Source: an uncultured Muribaculaceae bacterium (GTDB lineage Bacteria > Bacteroidota > Bacteroidia > Bacteroidales > Muribaculaceae). Taken from it: a stretch of 6,562 bases of DNA. The notes below the pieces were generated by a model that worked only from the letters and a program-made list of their open reading frames with translations, was not told where the DNA came from and ran no database searches. The stretch is from contig CAJTUG010000010.1 in NCBI GenBank assembly GCA_910579605.1, forward strand, positions 7,821 through 14,382, written 5' to 3'. Below are positions 1-6,562 of the stretch, in pieces. The translations under genes were made by a program, and so were the position numbers. How positions within the stretch are numbered: position 1 is the first letter of the stretch; every line of letters begins with the position of its first letter.

Positions 1-162
1 AAGGAAAATGTAATCTGCGGTCATCTTATTCCTGCCGGTACCGGTCTTCGTGAATACGAGACATTGGTAGTTACAAGCAAGGATGACGACGATCTTGAAG
101 AATACTCAGCCCATGCTCCTATGGTAGAAGACGTTGAACATACAGAATTGGTCAACGACTGA
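1..162 (+). CDS. rpoC: DNA-directed RNA polymerase subunit beta' (C-terminal end, 5' truncated by window)
   Basis: This is the last 53 codons of the gene, read in frame 1 up to TGA at 160-162. The residues ENVICGHLIPAGTG followed by LREYE match, from memory, the conserved C-terminal segment of bacterial RpoC, where the motif ENVI-G-LIPAGTG precedes the end of the largest polymerase subunit. RpoC contributes the catalytic Mg-binding half of the active-site cleft, but that part lies outside the window. After the motif comes a short, acidic, probably disordered tail (four Asp in a row, then several Glu and Asp), as is common in Bacteroidota. A strong terminator follows 24 bases after the stop, so the rpoB-rpoC transcript probably ends here and the next gene has its own promoter. 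Confidence is high despite the short fragment, because the motif is distinctive. Confidence 0.93.
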   Translation, partial: KENVICGHLIPAGTGLREYETLVVTSKDDDDLEEYSAHAPMVEDVEHTELVND

Positions 163-186
163 AAGTCTAAATAAAAATCTAATATG

Positions 187-223
187 CGTCCGCTCCGGAA
201 AAATTCGGGGCGGACGTTTTTTT
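187..223 (+). terminator. Rho-independent terminator of the rpoBC transcript
   Basis: An 11-bp stem is formed by 187-197 and 206-216 (CGTCCGCTCCG pairing with CGGGGCGGACG, one G-T wobble) around an 8-base loop at 198-205. Seven T follow directly at 217-223. The stem is GC-rich in an AT-rich gap, lies 24 bases after the rpoC stop, and is a textbook intrinsic terminator in the plus direction. Confidence 0.93.
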
Positions 224-341
224 ACCGATTTTCCCGGTGCTTTTAAGACTCTGCACATCATTAAAGATACAGATCTGTTATCGTTTTTATTGAGTATTTA
301 TAGGTTGCAGTATTAAGAAAGAGTACTACTAATAAGTAAAA

Positions 342-423
342 ATTACTCAATGGTTGCTTGCTTATTTTTTAGCGTATATTATATATATTACTCTAAATTA
401 TAGCGGTTAACCTTTTTTAGCGT
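342..423. repeat. Imperfect direct repeat upstream of the DPP IV operon (units 342-375 and 387-423)
   Basis: Each unit begins with ATTACTC (342-348 and 387-393) and ends with TTTTTTAGCGT (365-375 and 413-423). The sequence between these ends is not conserved. The two unit starts are 45 bases apart and the two unit ends 48 bases apart. It may be an old tandem duplication or a pair of sites for a regulator of the downstream operon. AT-rich composition makes part of the match likely by chance, although the 11-base exact match containing AGCGT is less easily explained that way. Confidence 0.45.
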
Positions 424-453
424 TCGTGAAGAATAGTTTCGGGTAATTCTCCT

Positions 454-461
454 TAAATTTG
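454..461 (+). promoter_or_regulatory. Candidate Bacteroidota -7 promoter box for the dpp4-miaA operon
   Basis: TAAATTTG matches the TAnnTTTG consensus known for the primary sigma factor of Bacteroides. It would place transcription start near 466-468, leaving a 5' leader of about 16 bases before the ATG at 484. No TTTG or TTG is found at the expected -33 distance; TTTC at 437-440 is too close. A promoter is expected here because a strong terminator lies upstream, but the exact site is uncertain. Confidence 0.38.
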
Positions 462-483
462 TGTTTTAATATACGTATAGTCA

Positions 484-2679
484 ATGAAAAGAATAAAATA
501 TATATTATCTGGATTGGTTTTGCTCTCGTCTGGGTTTGCCGGTGCTGTAAATCAGCGCAGTCCGCATGTAGGCGCATTGAGCGATTATACTGCGCCTTCG
601 GCTATGCCCAAGAGCTATAAGCCTGTTTTTATGCCCGATGGAAAACATCTCGTAGAGCGTTCAGACAACGGTCGCCAATTGCTTCTTGTTGATATTGCCA
701 CCGGGAAGGAAGAAGGTGTACTTTTTGATCTTGATAATACACGCGAAACAGTTTTGCCCGATTTCAGCGGCTTTGAAGTGAGTCCAGACGGTAGCAAGAT
801 ATTGATTTGGCGAGATGTTCGGAATATATATCGTCGTTCTTTCTCGGCTAAATATTATGTTTATGAGGTTCGTTCGCGATTGTTCAAACCATTGTCGCAA
901 ACACAAGAGCGTCAGCGCATACCTTTGTTTTCTCCCGACTCGCGAATGGTGGCCTTTGTGGGTTTAGACAATAATGTGTATATTTCCAAGTTGGATTATG
1001 GTACAGAAGTTGCCGCAACGACCGACGGTGCTGTTAATTCTGTGATTAACGGAGCTACCGATTGGACCTATGAGGAAGAGTTTACTTTGACTCAGGGGAT
1101 GACATGGGCTCCAGATAACTTGACATTGTGCTATTTGCGTTTTGACGAAACTGAAGTGCCTCTTTATAGCCTTCCGCTTTATGAGGGCACTTGCAACAGA
1201 AGGGAGGAATATGCCTTATATCCCGGAACTATGCAGTATAAATATCCTGTTGCCGGGGCAGCTAATTCCAAGGTTAGCGTTAAAAGCTATGATATAGAGA
1301 CAAGAAAAACCAAAACGGTAGATTTGCCTGTGCGCGACATGGAGTATATACCGCGTATATGCTATGGCCCAGATGCGTCTAAACTCATAGTTGCCACGCT
1401 TAACCGCGACCAAAACCATTATGAGATATTTGTGGCTAATCCTAAATCTACGGTAGTAAAATCTGTTTATGCCGAAGACAGCAAAGCATGGATTGAGCCT
1501 CAAGCTTATGAGGGGCTATATCTCGGAGACAACTCTTTTGTTGTATCAAGTTCCTCGGATGCATATACAACTCTTTATGAATATAGCTATACAGGCTCGC
1601 GAATGGGCCAAGTATCCGACGGTAGAAGTGATGCCGTTGCTTATTACGGCGGTGACACTGCAGGAAATAAATATTATCTTGAGGCAGCGCCGACTCCAAT
1701 GGATAGGACGATAGTAAAATTGGACCGCAAGGGACAACGTACTGTCGTAGGCGCAGAGCAGGGTACATCAAGTGCGGTTTTTGCCCCGGGAATGGATTTT
1801 ATGGTATATAGTTTCAACGACATAAGTACTCCTCCCCGTATTAGTCTTTGCCGTGGCGACGGCAAAGAGCTGCGGGTGCTTGAAGATAATAAAGCTTATG
1901 CGGCAAAGATGCAGCCAAAGAAAGGCGATAAGGAATTCTTTACATTTGAAACTGCCGGCAACATTTTAAATGGCTATATCGTGAAGCCACGTAATTTTGA
2001 TTCAACGCGTCGCTATCCTGTTATCATGAGCCAATATAGTGGTCCGGGTTCTCAGCAGGTGTTGAACCGTTGGACTATGGATTGGGAAGATTATTTTGCC
2101 AATGAAGGCTACATAGTGGTATGTGTAGACGGCCGTGGAACCGGAGGCCGAGGAACTGCATTCCGTACGTCGGTCTACAAGCAATTGGGAACATATGAAA
2201 CCGCCGATCAGGTTGCTGCAGCCCGTTATGCAGGCAATCTGCCTTATACAGATTCGTCGAAGATAGGTATTTATGGCTGGAGCTATGGTGGCTATGAGTC
2301 GATAATGTGTGCACAAAGCAGCGAATGTCCTTATGCAGCAGCTGTATCTGTTGCGCCGGTGACTGATTGGCGCTACTACGACACCGTTTATGCAGAGCGA
2401 TATATGCTCACACCTGGTCAAAATGAGAGCGGTTACCAGAAATCGTCGGCAATTTCGGGAGCATTACATCTGTCTTGTCCATTGTTGGTAATTTATGGGA
2501 CAGAGGATGATAATGTGCATCCGGCCAACGCATTGCAATATGTGTCTACTCTTCAGAGTGCCGGTATGCTATGCGATATGTTTGTGTTTCCCAACATGAA
2601 CCATTCTATCAACGGTTGCAATGCACGGCAAGTGGTTTATGCTAAGATGCTTGATTATTTTGACAAAAATTTGAAATGA
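484..2679 (+). CDS. Secreted dipeptidyl peptidase IV (S9B family serine peptidase)
   Basis: This 731-residue protein should cleave Xaa-Pro or Xaa-Ala dipeptides from peptide N-termini. Residues 1 to about 21 are a signal peptide (basic start, hydrophobic core, AGA before the likely cleavage); with no lipobox Cys it should be periplasmic. A beta-propeller domain (about 40-480) carries the DWTYEEE motif at 193-199, whose E198 and E199 correspond to the double Glu of DPP IV that binds the substrate amino group. The C-terminal alpha/beta-hydrolase domain has oxyanion Tyr Y518 (QYSGP), nucleophile S600 in GWSYGGY, D675 in TEDDNVH and H707 in MNHSI. The Ser-Asp-His spacing is typical of bacterial DPP IV. 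YYD at 631-633 and DDNVH favour DPP IV over prolyl tripeptidyl peptidase, which from memory has a Glu at the YYD Asp position and lacks DDNVH. Length fits the family (about 720-760). It is the first gene of the operon and overlaps the next gene by 4 bases (ATGA). The ATG at 484 is chosen because it begins the signal peptide. Confidence 0.93.
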   Translation: MKRIKYILSGLVLLSSGFAGAVNQRSPHVGALSDYTAPSAMPKSYKPVFMPDGKHLVERSDNGRQLLLVDIATGKEEGVLFDLDNTRETVLPDFSGFEVSPDGSKILIWRDVRNIYRRSFSAKYYVYEVRSRLFKPLSQTQERQRIPLFSPDSRMVAFVGLDNNVYISKLDYGTEVAATTDGAVNSVINGATDWTYEEEFTLTQGMTWAPDNLTLCYLRFDETEVPLYSLPLYEGTCNRREEYALYPGTMQYKYPVAGAANSKVSVKSYDIETRKTKTVDLPVRDMEYIPRICYGPDASKLIVATLNRDQNHYEIFVANPKSTVVKSVYAEDSKAWIEPQAYEGLYLGDNSFVVSSSSDAYTTLYEYSYTGSRMGQVSDGRSDAVAYYGGDTAGNKYYLEAAPTPMDRTIVKLDRKGQRTVVGAEQGTSSAVFAPGMDFMVYSFNDISTPPRISLCRGDGKELRVLEDNKAYAAKMQPKKGDKEFFTFETAGNILNGYIVKPRNFDSTRRYPVIMSQYSGPGSQQVLNRWTMDWEDYFANEGYIVVCVDGRGTGGRGTAFRTSVYKQLGTYETADQVAAARYAGNLPYTDSSKIGIYGWSYGGYESIMCAQSSECPYAAAVSVAPVTDWRYYDTVYAERYMLTPGQNESGYQKSSAISGALHLSCPLLVIYGTEDDNVHPANALQYVSTLQSAGMLCDMFVFPNMNHSINGCNARQVVYAKMLDYFDKNLK

Positions 2680-3998
2680 CAGATCCAGAAAAAAATATAG
2701 GCTCATTGCCCGACAGGATTCTGAAAACCATGTGGCACAATTGGCTGATAGGTATATCTGCCATAACCTTGCCTATGGTTTTCTCGTTGTTCCTAAACAA
2801 GACGTGGTTGCCTTTCATAGCATTCTTTGAGGTTTATATATTAATGACACTATTGAAGAGCAATTTGATAAAGGGGCTTGATTCCTGCGCTTTGTTTATC
2901 CGATTGTCGGCCCGCATCCTCTTCCTTAGTGCCGTTGTGATGTTGGGAATCAACATTTTGTGTACAGATTTCTTTATACCTACTGTGGTACATCTTGAGT
3001 TGTATAACAGCGAGATTCCGTTTATAGTATGTCTCATCACGTTTCCGGTTACAGCAATAGTGTGTGCATATGCATTGTTTGCCGATTCCCACAACGGCGC
3101 ATGCCGTCGTTGTCATCGCATACACGGGCACTATGCCGGCGACAGTATCGTAGGAACACTATACCGCCGGGAAGTGCGTTACCAATTGTCTATACTCATG
3201 CTTGTTTCTATAAGCTTGGGTGCTGTTGAGTATTGGTATTATTTTGCTCGTTACATCAACACGGACTTTAATGCTCCAGACCAATTTTTCTTTGTTTTCA
3301 TGCCTATTGCGGTGTTTTTGTTATCGTTGTTGGTGATGGGCGGAAGATATGCATCTCTGTCTACTCTCTACTCTGTTGTGAAGGAGGCTTCTCCTGCTCG
3401 CACGAACACCACAACTGTCCGTTATCTCATACTATGTGCAAACGAATTATTGCTTAACCAAGGAGCAGACGGACGTTGGGACACTATGGCCGAAACGGTT
3501 ATAAACCGGGTAGAGGGAATGAGCGACGAAGAAGCCCGTAGGATTTTCGAGCAACTTTATGCAACCGATAATTTCCAACTGCGATATTGCTTTACCAACG
3601 ACGGTTTTGCCACAGGTTCCAACATGCTGCATTATGCGGTGTTCCTTTCCGGCGAGCCATCGGATGTGACATCCAACGGTGCGTGGTTCAATGCATACAT
3701 GCTCGATTGTTCGTTGCAGGCAGGGGCTTTGTCTCCAATACTTGCTAACGAACTTTACCGTATACATACAATAACTATGGCTTGGAAAACCTACTATCCA
3801 AACGGCAAACGTCGTTATCCTATCAAGCACTATCGTCCTACTTTCCGTTTGGGAGATTTGAAAGAATGGACAGTGGATTACGATGATCTCGATTGGTTTT
3901 CAGTGGCTCATAACAATGAAGACAGTTCGTTTTTCCGCATACGTAATTTCTGGGGGCGGATAACGGGTTTTTTAGCACCTAAACGCAGCGAGCAGTGA
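2676..3998 (+). CDS. Six-helix membrane protein of unknown function with Cys/His-rich loop and soluble C-terminal domain
   Basis: I do not recognise a named family for this 440-residue protein. Six hydrophobic segments are visible at about 23-40, 44-60, 80-97, 114-136, 169-190 and 203-222. They are followed by a soluble domain of about 215 residues, rich in aromatic and polar residues. Positive charge is concentrated before helix 1, at 61-80, at 137-168 and after helix 6, which puts the N-terminus, the 137-168 loop and the C-terminal domain in the cytoplasm. That loop contains C143-R-R-C146-H147, then H150 and H152, and the run YRREVRYQ. CxxCH is the haem c attachment motif, but the predicted cytoplasmic side argues against haem and for metal binding or a structural role. 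There is no signal peptide. The start ATG overlaps the DPP IV stop by 4 bases and the stop overlaps the miaA ATG by 1 base, so translation is probably coupled. Long intact frame and operon placement make the gene real; function is open. Confidence 0.85.
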   Translation: MTDPEKNIGSLPDRILKTMWHNWLIGISAITLPMVFSLFLNKTWLPFIAFFEVYILMTLLKSNLIKGLDSCALFIRLSARILFLSAVVMLGINILCTDFFIPTVVHLELYNSEIPFIVCLITFPVTAIVCAYALFADSHNGACRRCHRIHGHYAGDSIVGTLYRREVRYQLSILMLVSISLGAVEYWYYFARYINTDFNAPDQFFFVFMPIAVFLLSLLVMGGRYASLSTLYSVVKEASPARTNTTTVRYLILCANELLLNQGADGRWDTMAETVINRVEGMSDEEARRIFEQLYATDNFQLRYCFTNDGFATGSNMLHYAVFLSGEPSDVTSNGAWFNAYMLDCSLQAGALSPILANELYRIHTITMAWKTYYPNGKRRYPIKHYRPTFRLGDLKEWTVDYDDLDWFSVAHNNEDSSFFRIRNFWGRITGFLAPKRSEQ

Positions 3999-4912
3999 TG
4001 AATCTTGACCTTGTGGCTATAGTAGGGCCTACGGCTTGCGGAAAAACCCGTCGTGCTGTAGAGCTTGCAAACAGGCTTGATTCGGAGATAATAAGTGCCG
4101 ATTCGCGTCAGGTGTACAAAGGCATGGATATTGGTACAGGCAAAGACATGTCTGAGTATGGCTCTGTGCCTGTTCACTTGGTTGATGTTGCCCCGGCAGG
4201 CTATAAATATAATTTATACGAATATTTGCGAGATGCTTCGGCTGCAATCGATGATATAAAAAGCCGAGGCAAATTACCTGTGTTGTGTGGAGGTACAGGT
4301 CTGTATGTTGAATCTGTTCTTAAAGGCTTGCACTTGCCAGAGGTGCCTAAAAACGAAGAATTGCGCCAAAATTTAGCTTGTAAGACCCTTGATGAGTTGA
4401 CACGTATATTGTCGGGTATGAAACGACTGCATAATAGTACAGACGTAGATACTTGTCAACGAGCAATACGCGCAATAGAAATAGAAAAATATTATGCAGA
4501 GCATCCCGACGAGGCCCGTCTTGCCAAAGACGGCTGCCGGCGCAAGGCTGCCGTGATAGGCCTTGATATAGACCGTGATAGCAGACGCGAGCGTATCAGC
4601 TATAGGCTTCGTCATCGCCTTGAGCAAGAGAATATGGTAGAAGAGGTAGTGCAGCTTCTTTCACAAGGAATCCCGGCAGAAGACTTGATTTACTACGGTT
4701 TGGAATACAAATACCTTACGCTCTATGTAACCGGGCAGACAGATTATGCAACAATGGTGAAAGAACTTGAGATTGCCATACACCAGTTTGCTAAAAGGCA
4801 GATGACATGGTTCCGAGGCATGGAACGCAGAGGATTCCACATCCATTGGTTGCCCTATGATTTAGAAACCCAAGAATTTATAGACCGTGCCGAGAAAATT
4901 ATTGGCCTTTAG
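3998..4912 (+). CDS. miaA: tRNA dimethylallyltransferase (MiaA, Bacteroides-type second paralogue)
   Basis: This 304-residue enzyme transfers the dimethylallyl group from DMAPP to N6 of adenosine 37 in tRNAs reading UNN codons (i6A37). Numbered from the ATG at 3998, the P-loop is GPTACGKT (10-17), and DSRQVYKGMDIGTGKD (35-50) holds the presumed general base D35. GGTGLYVESVLKGL is at 98-111 and QRAIRAIEI at 154-162. The C-terminal part has GLEYKYLTLY where canonical MiaA has an IGY-type motif, and ends with the tRNA-binding AKRQMTWFR. The GLEYKY form matches, from memory, the MiaA2 paralogue of Bacteroides. An in-frame GTG at 3995 also exists; I chose ATG 3998, which overlaps the previous stop as TGATG. 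The last 26 bases overlap the next gene. All catalytic motifs are intact, so activity is expected. Confidence 0.94.
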   Translation: MNLDLVAIVGPTACGKTRRAVELANRLDSEIISADSRQVYKGMDIGTGKDMSEYGSVPVHLVDVAPAGYKYNLYEYLRDASAAIDDIKSRGKLPVLCGGTGLYVESVLKGLHLPEVPKNEELRQNLACKTLDELTRILSGMKRLHNSTDVDTCQRAIRAIEIEKYYAEHPDEARLAKDGCRRKAAVIGLDIDRDSRRERISYRLRHRLEQENMVEEVVQLLSQGIPAEDLIYYGLEYKYLTLYVTGQTDYATMVKELEIAIHQFAKRQMTWFRGMERRGFHIHWLPYDLETQEFIDRAEKIIGL

Positions 4913-5798
4913 TATGCTTTTGGCGGTCTTTTGTGGGTGCCAAGCCGGTGGAATATTGCCGGCCGACAGCTTGGTGGCTTATGATTTAGGCAAAGGCTTA
5001 GTGGCTTCGTCGCGGTTTCATTTAAGGGTAGTGCCGGCGAAAGCAGCCGACACACGTCTTCGTTTTTATTGGAATTATGCAGACCCTTCATCTTTCAGAT
5101 GCATAGAGATTTCTGTTCCAGGAGTGGGCAAGGACGATCCTCTTTTGGGCTTTTCTGCCGCCTATAAAGTGTTTTATGGCGACAGTGTCGTGGAGCAGGG
5201 CAGTGTGGCCGGCCATTATCCATCTGGTTCGGGAAAGGGCTTTTCGCTTATTTTTAATACGCTTGGAAATAGTGGCTTGATAGAACTTGGATCTGACAAG
5301 GTGGGCTGTGGTATAGATGTGGATTTCTGCAGTTCAAATCCCGGCAGTATAGCTTATGAGAGTTCTCGGCGAGTTGAAATTAAGAGGAATGAGCTTTATA
5401 CGGATTATATAGACCCATTGCCATCTCCTCGCTTTACCAGGGTGGAAGAGATTGAGGATTATCTAACGCTCAGCAATGACAGCATAGAAGGGCTCTGGCG
5501 ATATTTGGACAGGGATACCGATGCAGCCAAAGTGCGTATGAGCAAACGGTATGCCCTGGCAACTGTAAGTACAGGCAATGGGTATGAAATCATTTCTATA
5601 AATCCCGACGGCACTGCCGAGTACAAGGGGAATATGACCCCAACGGTTTTTGAGGATCATTTTGACCTCGTCTGGCATGATGCAAACGGGCGGAGATTGG
5701 ATGATGAAAATTCTGCCACACTAAGCGATTCTCGCTTTATATTGCGTTTGGATTTCCCTCTGTTGAAATCTACTTTGCGTTTCAGCAGGCAAAAATAA
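4887..5798 (+). CDS. Putative lipoprotein of unknown function (Bacteroidales-type)
   Basis: This protein has 303 residues if started at GTG 4887. That start gives a basic N-terminus (PRK) and a hydrophobic stretch ending FCGC, so C18 could be the lipidated cysteine. The lipobox is weak (F at -3) and C16 is an alternative. The in-frame ATG at 4914 would leave only MLLAVFCGC with no basic residue, a poor export signal, which is why GTG is preferred even though it overlaps miaA by 26 bases. Residues about 30-165 are rich in beta-forming sequence, like a jelly-roll or lectin-type sandwich. Residues 184-303 form a second part with IEGLWRYLDRDTD, TPTVFEDHFDLVWHDA and FPLLKSTLRF, which I associate only with uncharacterised Bacteroidales proteins. 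No catalytic motif is recognised. It is the last gene of the operon, and its TAA lies five bases from the stop of the convergent glycosyltransferase. Confidence 0.82.
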   Translation: MPRKLLAFSMLLAVFCGCQAGGILPADSLVAYDLGKGLVASSRFHLRVVPAKAADTRLRFYWNYADPSSFRCIEISVPGVGKDDPLLGFSAAYKVFYGDSVVEQGSVAGHYPSGSGKGFSLIFNTLGNSGLIELGSDKVGCGIDVDFCSSNPGSIAYESSRRVEIKRNELYTDYIDPLPSPRFTRVEEIEDYLTLSNDSIEGLWRYLDRDTDAAKVRMSKRYALATVSTGNGYEIISINPDGTAEYKGNMTPTVFEDHFDLVWHDANGRRLDDENSATLSDSRFILRLDFPLLKSTLRFSRQK

Positions 5799-5814
5799 AA
5801 GAGCTAACTTTTAT
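5791..5814 (-). terminator. Small AT-rich hairpin between convergent genes, possible terminator
   Basis: ATAAAAG (5795-5801) pairs with CTTTTAT (5808-5814) around a six-base loop at 5802-5807. Read on the minus strand, the stem is followed by TTTT (complement of 5791-5794), so it could end the glycosyltransferase transcript. Read on the plus strand no T-run follows. The TAA of the lipoprotein gene lies in one arm and the TAG of the glycosyltransferase in the loop. With only one G-C pair it is weak. Confidence 0.35.
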
Positions 5815-6562
5815 CAAGAATTTCGGTATAGATTCTTTCAAGGGAATCTGCAACAGAGTCTGGGAGAAATTGCTGTGCGGTTCTGTAGCCTGCTTCGCCG
5901 TGGCTTTTTCTGATGTCGGGCTTGTTTATATATTCGGTCATGGCTTCGGCTATGGCATTGATGTCGCCCGGTTGTGTGAGTATACCGTTTATTCCCGATT
6001 CTACTAAATCCGGGACCCCGCCCACAGCGCAAGAAATAGCGGGTAAATGCCTTACAAAGCCCTCAAGGATGCAGATAGGCGTACCCTCGGCGTAGGATGG
6101 GAGGATAATCACGTCGGCTTTGGCCAACGCTTCTTCCTTCTGCTGTCCTTCCAGCCAACCGGCATATTCAACGTATGTGTTCAAGTCTTCGCCGGCAATA
6201 AGTTTTTTGAAGCGTTCTTCTTCGCCTTGCCCTCCGCCTACTGTAAGCGAAAATCTATCAGGACAGCGTCGGGCAACTATTTTGACAGCTTCAAGAAGGT
6301 CGAATATACCTTTACGTTCTACAAGGATTCCTAAGAACAGGAATCTCACTTTTCCGTCGGGAGAAGGAATCTGTGGGGTCTGAGGCTCTTCTACGATATT
6401 GTTTACCACACTGACCTTTGAACAGTTCATGTCTGTGAGAAAATATTTTTCCCAAACTGGCGACAAAACTACCACATGGTTTGCTTTACCCACAATCTTA
6501 GCTACTTTGTGTTTCCCTACTTTTTCGGCATAGCCTTTGAGAAGACCACTATGGCTATGGAA
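5804..6562 (-). CDS. Family 4 glycosyltransferase (GT-B fold), 5' end beyond the window
   Basis: The minus-strand frame stays open to the right edge, giving 252 visible residues; the N-terminus is missing. A GTG at 6493 could be read as a start, but the frame continues upstream with plausible sequence (HSHSG, then a Lys-rich helix), so it is treated as internal. The visible part holds the end of the acceptor domain and the whole nucleotide-sugar domain. FLFLGILVERKG holds the conserved Arg/Lys that contacts the donor phosphates, SLTVGGGQGEEE follows, and the EX7E motif EGTPICILE lies at 6062-6088. After it come GGVPDLVESGINGILTQPGD and a C-terminal helix, as in GT4 enzymes. Such enzymes transfer a sugar from an activated donor to a lipid- or protein-linked acceptor, typically in capsule, O-antigen or exopolysaccharide synthesis. 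Donor and acceptor cannot be told. The gene converges on the operon to its left and probably belongs to a polysaccharide cluster further right. Confidence 0.92.
   Translation of the reverse strand, partial: FHSHSGLLKGYAEKVGKHKVAKIVGKANHVVVLSPVWEKYFLTDMNCSKVSVVNNIVEEPQTPQIPSPDGKVRFLFLGILVERKGIFDLLEAVKIVARRCPDRFSLTVGGGQGEEERFKKLIAGEDLNTYVEYAGWLEGQQKEEALAKADVIILPSYAEGTPICILEGFVRHLPAISCAVGGVPDLVESGINGILTQPGDINAIAEAMTEYINKPDIRKSHGEAGYRTAQQFLPDSVADSLERIYTEILDKS

Larger units (their letters stand above)
163..483. other. Intergenic region between rpoC and the dipeptidyl peptidase gene
   Basis: This is a 321-base gap with no credible gene. It holds the rpoC terminator (187-223), then AT-rich sequence with an imperfect direct repeat (342-375 and 387-423) and a candidate promoter -7 box (454-461). 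A second, weak hairpin can be drawn from 331-339 paired with 358-366 (nine pairs, one wobble, 18-base loop) followed by TTTT, but it is almost all A-T and may be chance. The only open frame here, 134-316, starts inside rpoC and runs through the terminator, so it is not counted as a gene. No riboswitch or tRNA fold was recognised. Confidence 0.7.

Noticed and set aside
134..316. 60-codon plus-strand frame beginning inside the rpoC end
   Set aside because: It overlaps the rpoC tail in another frame and runs through the rho-independent terminator; its product has no protein-like features.
331..370. Possible second terminator hairpin with TTTT after rpoC
   Set aside because: The stem has one G-C pair and a wobble and an 18-base loop; the strong terminator at 187-223 already explains transcript ending.
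2002..2421. 139-codon minus-strand frame inside the DPP IV gene
   Set aside because: It is antisense to the conserved catalytic domain, and its Ile/Thr/Arg/Cys-rich composition is that of a frame shadow.
3102..3116. CRRCH in the membrane protein as a c-type haem attachment site
   Set aside because: The loop is strongly basic and predicted to be cytoplasmic by the positive-inside rule, there is no signal peptide, and no cytochrome partner genes are nearby.
3447..3830. 127-codon minus-strand frame inside the membrane-protein gene
   Set aside because: It lies wholly antisense to a long coding frame in a tight operon, with no recognisable motif.
5804..6493. Treating the glycosyltransferase as a complete gene starting at GTG 6493
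   Set aside because: The frame stays open to the right edge with plausible coding sequence, and a GT4 enzyme needs an N-terminal domain that 229 residues do not contain.

Overview
The window reads as an ordinary chromosomal segment of a Bacteroidota member, most likely order Bacteroidales. The evidence is a RpoC C-terminus of the type seen in that group, a secreted dipeptidyl peptidase IV, a MiaA variant with the Bacteroides-type GLEYKY motif, a TAnnTTTG-like promoter box, no Shine-Dalgarno sequences in front of genes, and moderate G+C. No mobile element, CRISPR array, tRNA or rRNA is visible. Genus cannot be fixed by reading alone.

Layout. Positions 1-162 hold the last 53 codons of rpoC, followed by a strong rho-independent terminator at 187-223. 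A 321-bp AT-rich gap (163-483) carries that terminator, an imperfect direct repeat and a candidate promoter. Four plus-strand genes then run without gaps from 484 to 5798: a signal-peptide-bearing S9B dipeptidyl peptidase IV, a six-helix membrane protein of unknown function, miaA (tRNA dimethylallyltransferase), and a putative lipoprotein of unknown function. The three junctions overlap by 4, 1 and 26 bases, so they almost certainly form one translationally coupled operon. A family-4 glycosyltransferase on the minus strand enters from the right edge and ends five bases from the lipoprotein stop. A small AT-rich hairpin sits across both stop codons.

How the genes work together. DPP IV should release Xaa-Pro or Xaa-Ala dipeptides from peptides in the periplasm, and MiaA should isopentenylate A37 of tRNAs in the cytoplasm. 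No pathway links these two, so the operon looks like housekeeping functions plus two envelope proteins of unknown role. The glycosyltransferase probably belongs to a separate surface-polysaccharide cluster to the right. I do not see strong evidence for a novel multi-gene system. The parts most worth following are the two unrecognised envelope proteins, especially the membrane protein with a Cys/His-rich loop.
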